DNA of 64,000 nt, from NCBI RefSeq assembly GCF_000717645.1, contig NZ_JNZZ01000022.1, positions 1-64,000 on the forward strand. Reading direction: 5' to 3'. The first letter of the stretch is position 1. Every line of letters starts with the position of its first letter. The notes beneath the pieces are model-generated. The model did not search any database. It was not told the origin of the DNA and worked only from the letters and a program-made list of their open reading frames with translations. This DNA is from Streptomyces californicus (GTDB taxonomy: Bacteria > Actinomycetota > Actinomycetes > Streptomycetales > Streptomycetaceae). Shown here in pieces: positions 44,475 to 54,060 of this stretch. Made by a program: the position numbers and the translations under genes.

Positions 44475-45995
44475 ATGAGCAGCGGCAACCGGAGCGAAGC
44501 AGTGGACGTCCAGAAGAGCTACGAGGTGCGCACCTACGGGTGCCAGATGAACGTCCACGACTCCGAACGGCTGTCGGGTCTCCTGGAGGACGCCGGTTAC
44601 GTCCGCGCCCCCGAGGGCTCCGACGGCGACGCCGACGTCGTCGTCTTCAACACCTGCGCGGTGCGCGAGAACGCCGACAACAAGCTGTACGGCAATCTCG
44701 GCCGCCTCGCGCCCATGAAGACCAAGCGCCCCGGGATGCAGATCGCCGTCGGCGGCTGCCTCGCCCAGAAGGACCGCGACACCATCGTCAAGCGGGCTCC
44801 CTGGGTCGACGTCGTCTTCGGCACGCACAACATCGGCAAACTGCCGGTCCTCCTGGAGCGCGCCCGCGTCCAGGAGGAGGCGCAGATCGAGATCGCGGAG
44901 TCCCTGGAGGCGTTCCCCTCCACCCTCCCCACCCGCCGCGAGTCCGCCTACGCGGCCTGGGTCTCCATCTCGGTCGGCTGCAACAACACCTGCACCTTCT
45001 GCATCGTCCCGGCGCTGCGCGGCAAGGAGAAGGACCGCCGCACCGGCGACATCCTGGCCGAGATCGAGGCCCTGGTCGCCGAGGGCGTCTCCGAGATCAC
45101 CCTGCTCGGCCAGAACGTGAACGCCTACGGCTCCGACATCGGCGACCGCGAGGCGTTCTCCAAGCTGCTGCGCGCCTGCGGGAAGATCGAGGGCCTGGAG
45201 CGCGTCCGCTTCACCTCGCCCCACCCCCGCGACTTCACCGACGACGTCATCGCCGCCATGGCCGAGACGCCCAACGTGATGCCGCAGCTCCACATGCCGA
45301 TGCAGTCCGGCTCCGACGCCGTCCTGAAGGCGATGCGCCGTTCCTACCGCCAGGAGCGCTTCCTCGGGATCATCGAGAAGGTGCGCGCCGCGATGCCGGA
45401 CGCCGCCATCTCCACCGACATCATCGTGGGCTTCCCCGGCGAGAGCGAGGAGGACTTCGAGCAGACGATGCACGCGGTCCGGGAGGCCCGGTTCGCCAAC
45501 GCGTTCACCTTCCAGTACTCCAAGCGCCCCGGGACCCCGGCCGCCGACATGGACGGCCAGATCCCCAAGGAGGTCGTGCAGGAGCGGTACATGCGGCTGT
45601 CCGCCCTCCAGGAGCAGATCTCCTGGGACGAGAACAAGAAGCAGGTCGGCCGCACCCTGGACGTCATGGTCGCCGAGGGCGAGGGCCGCAAGGACGGCGC
45701 CACCCGGCGCCTCTCCGGCCGCGCCCCCGACAACCGGCTGGTCCACTTCACCCAGCCCGAGCAGGCCGTGCGCCCCGGTGACGTGGTGACCGTCGAGATC
45801 ACCTACGCCGCCCCGCACCACCTCCTCGCCGAGGGCACGCCGCTCGCCGTCCGGTCCACCCGCGCGGGCGACGCCTGGGAGAAGCGCACCGCCGCGGCCG
45901 CCGCCAAGCCGGCCGGCGTGATGCTCGGCCTCCCCGGCGTCGGCGCCCCCGACCCGCTCCCGGCCGCCGCGGCCCCGGCCTGCGGCATCGGCTGA
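44475..45995 (+). CDS. miaB: tRNA-2-methylthio-N6-dimethylallyladenosine synthase MiaB
   Basis: The 506-aa radical-SAM methylthiotransferase has [27 protein letters not shown] and VGGCLAQK in the MTTase domain, radical [11 protein letters not shown] and a C-terminal TRAM domain. It adds a methylthio group to i6A37 of tRNAs, after MiaA (encoded 1.5 kb downstream). ATG 44475 was chosen because the frame before it is Arg/Gly-rich low-complexity. The message may be nearly leaderless: TACCCT lies at 44463-44468. Confidence 0.95.
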   Translation: MSSGNRSEAVDVQKSYEVRTYGCQMNVHDSERLSGLLEDAGYVRAPEGSDGDADVVVFNTCAVRENADNKLYGNLGRLAPMKTKRPGMQIAVGGCLAQKDRDTIVKRAPWVDVVFGTHNIGKLPVLLERARVQEEAQIEIAESLEAFPSTLPTRRESAYAAWVSISVGCNNTCTFCIVPALRGKEKDRRTGDILAEIEALVAEGVSEITLLGQNVNAYGSDIGDREAFSKLLRACGKIEGLERVRFTSPHPRDFTDDVIAAMAETPNVMPQLHMPMQSGSDAVLKAMRRSYRQERFLGIIEKVRAAMPDAAISTDIIVGFPGESEEDFEQTMHAVREARFANAFTFQYSKRPGTPAADMDGQIPKEVVQERYMRLSALQEQISWDENKKQVGRTLDVMVAEGEGRKDGATRRLSGRAPDNRLVHFTQPEQAVRPGDVVTVEITYAAPHHLLAEGTPLAVRSTRAGDAWEKRTAAAAAKPAGVMLGLPGVGAPDPLPAAAAPACGIG

Positions 45996-46040
45996 CGGTT
46001 CCCCGGCGGTCCACGGCGAGCGGCAAGTACGCTGACCGGC

Positions 46041-46781
46041 ATGCTTGTCGCCGCCGCCGTGTGCCCCTGTCCGCCGCTCCTGGTGCCCGAGGTCGCCGCC
46101 GGGGCAGCCCCCGAGCTCGACTCCGCCCGGGACGCGTGCCTCGACGCCGTGGCGGTGCTCGCCGCCTCGCGCCCGGACCTGCTGGTCGTCGTGGGGCCCG
46201 GCGAAACCCTGCCCGGGCGGGACGGGGCCCCGTCCGTCGGACCCTTCCCGCCGGGCACGCAGGGCAGCTTCCAGGGCGTCGGGGTGGACCTGGACGTGAC
46301 GCTCGGCCCGGTTCCCGAGGAGGCGTTCACGCCGGGCCGGCCGCTGCCGCAGTCCCTCACGGTCGGCGCCTGGCTGCTGGGCCGGGCCCGCTGGTCGTGC
46401 TCACCCGTCGAGGGGCTCGCCCTGCCGGAGGCCGCCGTAGCGGAGGACTGCGCCGAGGCCGGCGGCATGCTCGCCCGGCGGGCGAGCCGGGTCGCGCTGC
46501 TGGTGATGGGGGACGGCAGCGCCTGCCGCACCCTCAAGGCACCCGGCTACCTCGACGAGCGGGCCGCCGATTTCGACGCCCGTGCCACCGAGGCGCTCGG
46601 CTCGGCGGACCTCGACGCCCTCGCCGCTCTCGACGTGGCGCTCGCCCACGAACTCAAGGTGGCCGGCCGGGCCCCCTGGCAGCTCCTCGCGGGCGCCGCG
46701 CGGGACGCCGGGCTGGCGGGACGGCTGCTGTACGAGAACGCCCCGTACGGCGTGGGCTACACCGTCGCCGCCTGGTCCTGA
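46041..46781 (+). CDS. LigB-like class III extradiol dioxygenase family protein, function unknown
   Basis: The 246-aa product begins MLVAAAVCPCPPLLVPEVA, the pattern of an actinobacterial family related to class III extradiol dioxygenases and Memo proteins. The conserved His ligands of true dioxygenases are not evident, so activity is uncertain. ATG 46041; the gene lies between miaB and miaA in a conserved order. Confidence 0.75.
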   Translation: MLVAAAVCPCPPLLVPEVAAGAAPELDSARDACLDAVAVLAASRPDLLVVVGPGETLPGRDGAPSVGPFPPGTQGSFQGVGVDLDVTLGPVPEEAFTPGRPLPQSLTVGAWLLGRARWSCSPVEGLALPEAAVAEDCAEAGGMLARRASRVALLVMGDGSACRTLKAPGYLDERAADFDARATEALGSADLDALAALDVALAHELKVAGRAPWQLLAGAARDAGLAGRLLYENAPYGVGYTVAAWS

Positions 46782-46786
46782 ACAGA

Positions 46787-46829
46787 CCGGAGGCGGGTGC
46801 GGAGCGCTCGGCTCCGCACCCGCCTCCGG
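46787..46829. terminator. terminator, bidirectional, after the LigB-like gene
   Basis: A perfect 19-bp stem (46787-46805 with 46811-46829) with a GCTCG loop lies between two convergent genes, 5 bases after one stop and 15 bases beyond the other. Confidence 0.85.
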
Positions 46830-46844
46830 GATCTGACCGCCGTA

Positions 46845-47246
46845 TCAGGGGGCGGGCGGCGGCGGGGGCGGCGTGCTTCCAGAGGTGCCCTGCGCACCCG
46901 GAGCACCGGGAGTGCCGTGCGTACCCGGGGCGCCCGACCCACCCTGCGTCCCGGACGGACCCGGCCCAGCCTGCGTACCGGACGTGCCCGGGGCGCCGGG
47001 AGTGCCCTGCGTACCGGACGCGCCCGCCGCGCCGCCGTCCTTCTGGCCCAGCTTGTCCACGGCCTCCTTGGCCTTGCGCGTACCCGAGTCGATCTTGTCG
47101 CTGTACTTGCCCTTGGTCTTCTGGTCGACCGTGCGCGCGGCCTTGTCGAGACCCTGCTCGATCTTGCCCCCGTGCTGCTGCGCGAGGTCGCCGACCTTCT
47201 CCTTGGCCGGTTCCAGCTTGGCCTTCAGGTTGTCCAGGAACCCCAT
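46845..47246 (-). CDS. MT0933-like antitoxin family protein with collagen-like tail
   Basis: The 133-aa product starts MGFLDNLKAKLEPAKEKVGDLAQQHGGKIEQGLDKAAR, the pattern of the short mycobacterial MT0933-like antitoxin family. After residue 67 it is a chain of Gly-x-x and GTxGxPGT triplets with repeated GTQG, GAPG and GTPG, ending STPPPPPPAP. The tail resembles bacterial collagen-like sequence. No toxin gene is adjacent, so a real toxin-antitoxin role is doubtful. ATG 47246 follows GGAAGGTGA. Confidence 0.75.
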   Translation of the reverse strand: MGFLDNLKAKLEPAKEKVGDLAQQHGGKIEQGLDKAARTVDQKTKGKYSDKIDSGTRKAKEAVDKLGQKDGGAAGASGTQGTPGAPGTSGTQAGPGPSGTQGGSGAPGTHGTPGAPGAQGTSGSTPPPPPPAP

Positions 47247-47453
47247 TGGGTCACCTTCCGTGCAGTGAGGACTGTGTCGGCGGGAGCGTTCTCCCACCCC
47301 CATTGTCCGTCACCTGTCCGTTCCCGCCGTTTTTACACCCCCTTCGGTGCTTTCCAGGCGCTACCCGGCAAGCACCGGTCACACGCTCGCCCGCGCGACG
47401 CCCCGGGCACCCGCCGTGTCCGGGAGCGCACGGGTGTTTGGGAGACTGGTCCG

Positions 47454-48392
47454 GTGACCCCTCGCACCCCCGCCCCTCGCGTCATCACCGTCGTCGGCCC
47501 CACGGCCGCCGGAAAGTCGGATCTGGGGGTCTTCCTCGCCCAGCGGCTCGACGGCGAGGTGATCAACGCCGACTCGATGCAGCTCTACCGGGGCATGGAC
47601 ATCGGGACCGCCAAGCTGACGCTCCCCGAGCGCGACGGCGTGCCGCACCGCCTGCTGGACATCTGGGACGTCACCGAGGCGGCCAGCGTCGCCGAGTACC
47701 AGCGCCTCGCCCGCCGGGAGATCGACCGGCTGCTCGCCGAGGGGCGCACGCCCATCCTGGTCGGCGGCTCCGGGCTGTACGTGAAGGGCGCCATCGACGC
47801 CCTGGAGTTCCCCGGCACCGACCCCGCGATCCGCGCCCGCCTCGAAGCCGAACTGGCCGGGGACGGCCCCGGCGCCCTGCACGCCCGGCTCGTCGCCGCC
47901 GACCCCGCCGCCGCCCGCGCCATCCTGCCGGGCAACGGCCGCCGGATCGTCCGCGCCCTCGAAGTGATCGAGATCACCGGCAAGCCCTTCACCGCGAACC
48001 TGCCCGGCGAGAAGCCCGTCTACGAGGCCGTGCAGATCGGCGTCGACGTGGACCGCCCCGAACTCGACGACCGCATCGCCCGGCGCGTCGACCGGATGTG
48101 GGAGGCGGGGCTGGTGGACGAGGTCCGCGCCCTGGAGGGGTCCGGGCTGCGCGAGGGCCTCACGGCGTCCCGGGCGCTCGGCTACCAGCAGGTGCTCGCG
48201 GCGCTCGCGGGGGAGTGCACCGAGGACGACGCGCGGGCCGAGACCGTGCGCGCCACCAAACGCTTCGCCCGCCGCCAGGACTCCTGGTTCCGCCGTGACA
48301 CGCGGGTCGTCTGGCTCGGCGGAGGAGACCGTGACCGGCGGGAACTCCCGCTCCGGGCGCTGGCGTTGGTCGAACGGGCGGTCACAGCCTGA
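47454..48392 (+). CDS. miaA: tRNA dimethylallyltransferase MiaA
   Basis: The 312-aa product has the P-loop GPTAAGKSDL, INADSMQLYRGMDIGTAK and LVGGSGLYVKGAIDAL. It transfers the dimethylallyl group to A37 of tRNAs reading U-starting codons; MiaB then acts. GTG 47454 follows GGGAG; an in-frame extension upstream is not family-like. Confidence 0.95.
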   Translation: MTPRTPAPRVITVVGPTAAGKSDLGVFLAQRLDGEVINADSMQLYRGMDIGTAKLTLPERDGVPHRLLDIWDVTEAASVAEYQRLARREIDRLLAEGRTPILVGGSGLYVKGAIDALEFPGTDPAIRARLEAELAGDGPGALHARLVAADPAAARAILPGNGRRIVRALEVIEITGKPFTANLPGEKPVYEAVQIGVDVDRPELDDRIARRVDRMWEAGLVDEVRALEGSGLREGLTASRALGYQQVLAALAGECTEDDARAETVRATKRFARRQDSWFRRDTRVVWLGGGDRDRRELPLRALALVERAVTA

Positions 48393-48493
48393 TCACGTGA
48401 TGGCATCGGGAAGCCCCGGCCGTCATTTCGGCGCCCGTGATCGTGCCATCATCAAACATCGATCCACAGATGGAGTCCGAGTAGGGAGGGCGC

Positions 48494-48952
48494 GTGGCGA
48501 TGGAGGCCGGCCCTCGCGACACGGAGCAGCGCGACACGGAGCACGATGTGCCGCCGCCGCGGGAGACCGCGGGACGGCTGAGCTCCGACGGACCCGACGA
48601 GCAGGACGTCGCCCCCGAGGTCGAGGTCGAGCTGCGGCCCACCCGCAAACTGCGGATCTGGCAGCTCGCCCCCATCCTGGTGCTGGCCGCCGTCGGCTCG
48701 CTGATGTTCGCCTTCCCCCTCGCCTTCGAGTTCGGCGACGGCGGAGCCATCGTGGCCATGCTGGGTCTCCTGATCAGCTGCTGCGCCGCCGGCTGGGGCA
48801 TGATGGCGGCCCGCCGCGTCGGCCACACCTGGCCCGGACTGCCCTCCCGGAGCTCCGGCGCCCGCCCCGACTGGCGCGTGATCGCCCTGTACGCGGCGAC
48901 CGGCGTCGCCCTTGTGGCCCTCGCCGTCTGGCGCGTCGCCCGCCTGCGCTGA
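48494..48952 (+). CDS. hypothetical membrane protein
   Basis: The 152-aa product has an acidic hydrophilic N-terminus (about 50 residues) and three predicted helices (about 56-75, 82-103, 131-147), one rich in Cys and Gly (LLISCCAAGWGMM). The family is conserved between miaA and dapF in Streptomyces; the role is unknown. GTG 48494 follows GTAGGGAGGG. Confidence 0.75.
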   Translation: MAMEAGPRDTEQRDTEHDVPPPRETAGRLSSDGPDEQDVAPEVEVELRPTRKLRIWQLAPILVLAAVGSLMFAFPLAFEFGDGGAIVAMLGLLISCCAAGWGMMAARRVGHTWPGLPSRSSGARPDWRVIALYAATGVALVALAVWRVARLR

Positions 48953-49189
48953 CGCCGTCCCGGGGTGACGTCCGCCCGGTGCCGGTGTCCGCCGGTCCGG
49001 CTGCGGCGCCAGGCGCGTACGACCGAGGCCCCGCGACCACCCCACGCACCTACGGCCGAGGCTCCGCCGATGCCGCCCCGCGCGTACGGTATGCGCGCCC
49101 GCCCCGTACCACCGGCCCTCGGGCCCGCCCGCGTACCGTCCCCCGGCCCGCTCGCGCCGGTTGTCGGAGCCGCCTCGTACAGTGGATCC

Positions 49190-50056
49190 GTGAGCACCTC
49201 GCAGATCGCCTTCCTCAAGGGTCACGGCACCGAGAACGACTTCGTGATCGTCCCGGACCCGGACAACGCCCTCACGCTGCCCGCCGACGTGGTCGCCCGG
49301 CTCTGCGACCGCCGGGCCGGCATCGGCGGCGACGGTCTGCTGCACGTCGTGCGGTCCGCCGCGCACCCCGAGGCGCGGCACCTGGCGGACGAGGCCGAGT
49401 GGTTCATGGACTACCGCAACGCGGACGGATCGATCGCCGAGATGTGCGGCAACGGCGTCCGCGTCTTCGCCCACCACCTCCAGCGCGCCGGGCTCGTCGA
49501 GGAGGGCGACCTCACCATCGCCACCCGGGGCGGCGCCAAGCGTGTCCACCTCGCCAAGAACGGCGACATCACCGTCTCCATGGGGCGCGCCCTGCTGCCC
49601 GAGGAGAACGCCACCGTCCGTGTGGGCGACCGCAGTTGGCCCACGCGCAACGTCAACATGGGCAATCCGCACGCGGTCGCCTTCGTCGACGACCTGGACC
49701 ACGCGGGCGATCTGCTCGCCGCCCCGCCCGTCAGCCCCGACACCGTCTATCCCGACGGGGTCAACGTCGAGTTCGTCGTCGACCGGGCCCCGCGCCACGT
49801 CGCCATGCGCGTCCACGAGCGGGGCTCCGGCGAGACCCGCTCCTGCGGCACCGGCGCCTGCGCCGTCGCCGTGGCCGCCGCCCGCCGGGACGGCGCCGAC
49901 CCCGCCCGGACCGGCCTCCCCGTCACCTACCGGGTGGACCTGCCCGGCGGCACCCTCGTCATCACCGAGCACCCCGACGGCGCGATCGACATGACCGGAC
50001 CCGCCGTGATCGTCGCCGAGGGCGTCATCGACCCGGCGTGGCTCGAAACCTTCTGA
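49190..50056 (+). CDS. dapF: diaminopimelate epimerase DapF
   Basis: The 288-aa product converts LL- to meso-diaminopimelate for lysine; Streptomyces walls contain the LL form. The two catalytic cysteines are C86 (AEMCGNGVR) and C219 (GETRSCGTGAC). GTG 49190 was chosen where the fold begins; TACAGT at 49178-49183 would make the message nearly leaderless. It follows the membrane protein with 237 bases between. Confidence 0.95.
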   Translation: MSTSQIAFLKGHGTENDFVIVPDPDNALTLPADVVARLCDRRAGIGGDGLLHVVRSAAHPEARHLADEAEWFMDYRNADGSIAEMCGNGVRVFAHHLQRAGLVEEGDLTIATRGGAKRVHLAKNGDITVSMGRALLPEENATVRVGDRSWPTRNVNMGNPHAVAFVDDLDHAGDLLAAPPVSPDTVYPDGVNVEFVVDRAPRHVAMRVHERGSGETRSCGTGACAVAVAAARRDGADPARTGLPVTYRVDLPGGTLVITEHPDGAIDMTGPAVIVAEGVIDPAWLETF

Positions 50057-50227
50057 GGACTGGCTCAGTCGAAACGATGACCGCGCGGCGCTTCGCTCGA
50101 ATGGGTGATCCGTTTCACGCTGGGCGAGAGGCGGGGGGTCCCGCGTGGTGGGGTCGGTAGCATCAAGCACCGGCCCCGAGGGGCATCCGCCCCCGCCCCG
50201 CGCCGGTCGACGTCGCCGGAGGTGCCC

Positions 50228-52399
50228 ATGAGTGCAGAGGCCGCCGATCCGGGCGCCCCCCTTCGCAGGCGGAGCCGCCCCCGGATCGATCTGCGCAGAC
50301 TGGGCCGGGTGGCGCTGCGCGGCCCGGTCTCCCGCGACCGGCTGCCCGACGCCATCAGCCACGTCGCGGAGGCGCACCGCGCCCACCATCCCGACGCCGA
50401 CCTGGCCGTCCTGCGCAGCGCCTACCTCCTCGCCGAGTCCTCGCACCGGGGCCAGAAGCGCAAGAGCGGCGAGCCCTTCATCACGCACCCGCTCGCCGTC
50501 ACCCTGATCCTCGCCGAGCTCGGCGCGGAGACGACCACCCTCACCGCGTCCCTGCTCCACGACACCGTCGAGGACACCGAGGTGACGCTCGACCAGGTGG
50601 AGCAGCAGTTCGGGGACGAGGTCCGCTATCTCGTCGACGGCGTCACCAAGCTGGAGAAGGTCGACTACGGGGCCGCCGCCGAGCCGGAGACCTTCCGCAA
50701 GATGCTCGTCGCCACCGGCAACGACGTCCGGGTCATGTCGATCAAGCTCGCGGACCGGCTGCACAACATGCGCACCCTCGGCGTGATGCGCCCCGAGAAG
50801 CAGGCCAGGATCGCCAAGGTCACCCGGGACGTCCTGATCCCGCTCGCGGAGCGGCTCGGCGTACAGGCGCTCAAGACCGAGCTGGAGGACCTGGTCTTCG
50901 CGATCCTGCACCCCGAGGAGTACGAGGAGACCCGCGCGCTGATCGCCGCGGCGGACCGGGAGGCCGCGCTCGACACCATCGCCGACGACGTACGGCACAC
51001 CCTGCGCGAGGCGGGCATCAGCGGCGAAGTCCTCATCAGGCCACGCCACTTCGTCTCCGTGCACCGGGTCCGCGGAAAACGCGGCGAACTGCGCGGCACC
51101 GACTTCGGCCGGCTCCTCGTCCTCGTCGGTGAGGACGCCGACTGCTACGCGGTCCTCGGCGAACTGCACACCTGCTTCACCCCGGTGATCTCCGAGTTCA
51201 AGGACTTCATCGCCGCCCCGAAGTTCAACCTGTACCAGTCGCTGCACACCGCCGTCGTCGGCCCCGAGGGCGCGGTCGCGGAGGTCCTCATCCGTACGCA
51301 CCGGATGCACAAGGTCGCCGAGGCGGGCGTCGTCGCCCTGGGCAACCCGTACGCCCACGACGCCGCCTCCCCGCCGGCCGAGCCGTCCGACGAGCGCGCC
51401 GACCCGACCCGGCCCGGCTGGCTCTCGCGGCTGCTGGACTGGCAGGAGTCCGCCACCGACTCCGACACCTTCTGGACCACCCTCCGCGACGATCTCGCCC
51501 AGGACCGCGAGATCACGGTCTTCCGTACCGACGGCGGCACGCTCGGCCTGCCCGCCGGGGCCAGCTGCGTGGACGCCGCCTACGCGCAGTACGGCGACCG
51601 GGCCCACACCGCCATCGGGGCCCGGGTCAACGGCCGCCTCGCCACCCTGAGCACCGTCCTCGGCGACGGCGACACCGTGCAGGTGCTGCTCGCCCACGAC
51701 GCCGCCTCCGGACCTTCGCCCGACTGGCTCGACCACGCCCGCACCCCCGCCGCCCGGATCGCGATCACCGGCTGGCTCGCCGACCACCCCGACGAGGCGA
51801 AACCCGGTCCGGAGAGCGCGGCCCCGGCGGGACCCGGTCTTCCCGGGTCCGAGCGGCCCGCGCCCGCCGCTCCGGACGGCGGGGCGCCGAGCGCCGCCGC
51901 ACCGGCCCGCACCCGGTCCGGGCCCCGCGCCGCGGGCGTCGTCGTCGAGGACCCGGAGGCGTCGGTGCGGCTGGCCGGCTGCTGCACGCCGGTGCCCCCC
52001 GACGAGCTGACCGGCTTCGTCGTCCGGGGCGGCGCGGTCACCGTCCACCGCCGCGCGTGCCGCGCGGTCGCCGCCATGCGCGAGATCGGCCGCGCCCCGG
52101 TCGAGGCCCGCTGGGAGGACGCCGAGGGCCGGGAGCCCGAAGCCGGCTGCCGGGTCACCCTCGTCGCCGAGTCCTTCGGCCGCCCCCACCTCCTCGCCGA
52201 CCTGACCGAGGCCATCGCCACCGCCGACGCGGCGATCGTCTCCGCCACCGTGGAACCGCCCAGCGAGCAGCGGGTGCGCCACACCTACACCCTGCGGCTG
52301 CCCGACGCCGCGGGCCTGCCCGCCCTGATGCGCGCCATGCGCGACGTGGCCGGGGTCTACGACGTCAGCCGCGCGCAGCACCCGGCCCCGGCGGGCTGA
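50228..52399 (+). CDS. rshA: RelA/SpoT homologue (RshA), (p)ppGpp hydrolase/synthetase family
   Basis: The 723-aa product has an intact HD hydrolase domain (SHRGQKRKSGEPFITHPLAV, LLHDTVEDTEVTL), a RelA/SpoT synthetase-like domain, TGS-like (ITVFRTDGGTLGLPAGASCVDAAY) and ACT-like C-terminal domains. The synthetase part is partly degenerate: RGTDFGRLLVLVGEDADCY in place of the usual YDLxGxRxLV, and EAGVVALGNPY where RelA has EYGxAAHWxYK. It is probably the second homologue (rshA) besides relA. ATG 50228 follows GGAGGT. Confidence 0.9.
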   Translation: MSAEAADPGAPLRRRSRPRIDLRRLGRVALRGPVSRDRLPDAISHVAEAHRAHHPDADLAVLRSAYLLAESSHRGQKRKSGEPFITHPLAVTLILAELGAETTTLTASLLHDTVEDTEVTLDQVEQQFGDEVRYLVDGVTKLEKVDYGAAAEPETFRKMLVATGNDVRVMSIKLADRLHNMRTLGVMRPEKQARIAKVTRDVLIPLAERLGVQALKTELEDLVFAILHPEEYEETRALIAAADREAALDTIADDVRHTLREAGISGEVLIRPRHFVSVHRVRGKRGELRGTDFGRLLVLVGEDADCYAVLGELHTCFTPVISEFKDFIAAPKFNLYQSLHTAVVGPEGAVAEVLIRTHRMHKVAEAGVVALGNPYAHDAASPPAEPSDERADPTRPGWLSRLLDWQESATDSDTFWTTLRDDLAQDREITVFRTDGGTLGLPAGASCVDAAYAQYGDRAHTAIGARVNGRLATLSTVLGDGDTVQVLLAHDAASGPSPDWLDHARTPAARIAITGWLADHPDEAKPGPESAAPAGPGLPGSERPAPAAPDGGAPSAAAPARTRSGPRAAGVVVEDPEASVRLAGCCTPVPPDELTGFVVRGGAVTVHRRACRAVAAMREIGRAPVEARWEDAEGREPEAGCRVTLVAESFGRPHLLADLTEAIATADAAIVSATVEPPSEQRVRHTYTLRLPDAAGLPALMRAMRDVAGVYDVSRAQHPAPAG

Positions 52400-52483
52400 G
52401 CCGCCGCGCACCGGCCCTCCTCGTTCGAGTGGTGCGGCGCGCGGCTCCCCGGCCGGGCGGCCCGGCGCTGATAGCCGTAGTCC

Positions 52484-53929
52484 ATGCCGCTCCTGACCCG
52501 CCGCCTGCGCGCCGCCCTCCTGGCGACCGCCTCGGCCACGCTCGTCGCCGCCGCCCTGCCCGCCCCCGAGCCCCTGGGCATCGGAGACCGGCTCTTCCCC
52601 GAACTGGGCAACCCCGGCTACGACGTCCTCGCGTACGACATCGCCCTCACCTACCACGGCAGCAACACCAAGCCCCTGGACGCCGTCACGAAGATCAGGG
52701 CCCGTACCACCGCACCGCTGGACCGGATCAACCTCGACTTCGCCCGGGGCGCCGTCCGGGGCGTCGAGGTCGACGGACGCCCCGCCGAGTTCGGCAGCAA
52801 GAACGAGGACCTGGTCGTCCGGGCCCCGCGCCGCCTCCCCGCGGGCGTACCGGTGGAGATCACCGTCCGGCACACCAGCGACCCGCGCGGCTCCGGGGAC
52901 GACGGCGGCTGGGTGCGCACCGCCGACGGGCTCGCCATGGCCAACCAGGCCGACGCCGCCCACCGCGTCTTCCCGAGCAACGACCACCCCTCCGACAAGG
53001 CGTACTTCACCTTCCGGATCACCGCCCCCGAGAAGCTGACGGCGGTCGCGGGCGGCCTGCCCGCGGGGAGGACCCGGCACGGAGCCACCACCACCTGGAC
53101 CTACCGCACCGAGCACCCCATGGCCACCGAGCTGGCCCAGGTCTCCATCGGGACCTCCGCCGTCGCCCACCGCACCGGGCCGCACGGACTGCCGGTGCGC
53201 GACGTCGTCCCCGCCGCCGACCGGAAGAAGCTGGAACCCTGGCTGAGGAAGACCCCGGCCCAACTGGAGTGGATGGAGCGGCAGGTCGGCCGCTACCCCT
53301 TCGAGGCGTACGGGGTGCTCGTCGCCGACAGCCGCATCGGGTTCGCCCTGGAGACCCAGACGCTCTCGCTGTTCGGCAAGTCGTTCTTCACCGAGCCCGC
53401 CTACCCGGAGTGGTACGTCGACTCGGTGATGGTCCACGAGCTCGCCCACCAGTGGTTCGGCAACAGCGTCTCGCCCGCGAGCTGGTCCGACCTGTGGCTC
53501 AACGAGGGCCACGCCAGCTGGTACGAGGCCCGGTACGCCGAGGAGCACGGAGGCCCGGCCCTGGAGCGGCGGATGCGCGAGGCGTACCGGCTCTCCGACG
53601 GCTGGCGCGCGGACGGCGGCCCTCCGGCGCACCCCGACGGCCCGTCCCCGGGGCAGAAGCTGAGTCTGTTCCGCCCGGTCGTGTACGACGGCAGCGCGCT
53701 CGTCCTCTACGCCCTGCGCCAGGAGATCGGGGAGGCCGCCTTCGGCCGGCTGGAGCGTGCCTGGGTCCGGGCGCACCGGGACACCGCGGCGACCACCGCG
53801 GACTTCACCCGGCTGGCCTCCCGCGTCGCCGGACGGGACCTGACCGCGTTCTTCGACGGCTGGCTGTACGGGAGGAAGACCCCGCCGATGCCCGGACACC
53901 CGGACTGGAGCAGCGCGAAACCCGCGTGA
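52484..53929 (+). CDS. secreted M1 family aminopeptidase-like metallopeptidase
   Basis: The 481-aa product has a signal peptide (RRLRAALLATASATLVAAALPAPEP), then the M1 beta domain and catalytic domain with HELAHQWFGNSVSPASWSDLWLNEGHA (zinc motif HExxH-x18-E) near residue 320. It lacks the C-terminal helical domain of full-length aminopeptidase N, as usual in this Streptomyces type. ATG 52484. It lies 84 bases after rshA. Confidence 0.88.
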   Translation: MPLLTRRLRAALLATASATLVAAALPAPEPLGIGDRLFPELGNPGYDVLAYDIALTYHGSNTKPLDAVTKIRARTTAPLDRINLDFARGAVRGVEVDGRPAEFGSKNEDLVVRAPRRLPAGVPVEITVRHTSDPRGSGDDGGWVRTADGLAMANQADAAHRVFPSNDHPSDKAYFTFRITAPEKLTAVAGGLPAGRTRHGATTTWTYRTEHPMATELAQVSIGTSAVAHRTGPHGLPVRDVVPAADRKKLEPWLRKTPAQLEWMERQVGRYPFEAYGVLVADSRIGFALETQTLSLFGKSFFTEPAYPEWYVDSVMVHELAHQWFGNSVSPASWSDLWLNEGHASWYEARYAEEHGGPALERRMREAYRLSDGWRADGGPPAHPDGPSPGQKLSLFRPVVYDGSALVLYALRQEIGEAAFGRLERAWVRAHRDTAATTADFTRLASRVAGRDLTAFFDGWLYGRKTPPMPGHPDWSSAKPA

Positions 53930-54060
53930 CGGGCCCGGTGGGACCGTGCCACTATCGACGCGTCGGCGCGGCGGACCGCCCCGGAGTTCCCGGCAGGGAA
54001 TCTTCCGGGAGGGTCACGCGTTGTGACGTACGTAAAGACTTCTCTCGACGTAAGGATCCA

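Noticed and set aside
48392..48401. ATCACGTGAT palindrome at the miaA stop codon
   Set aside because: A 10-bp palindrome this size is expected by chance in 64 kb, and part of it is the stop codon region; no regulator can be named.
48452..53899. An 1815-codon minus-strand frame across dapF, rshA and the M1 peptidase
   Set aside because: It crosses several clear genes on the other strand and has no recognisable protein features.
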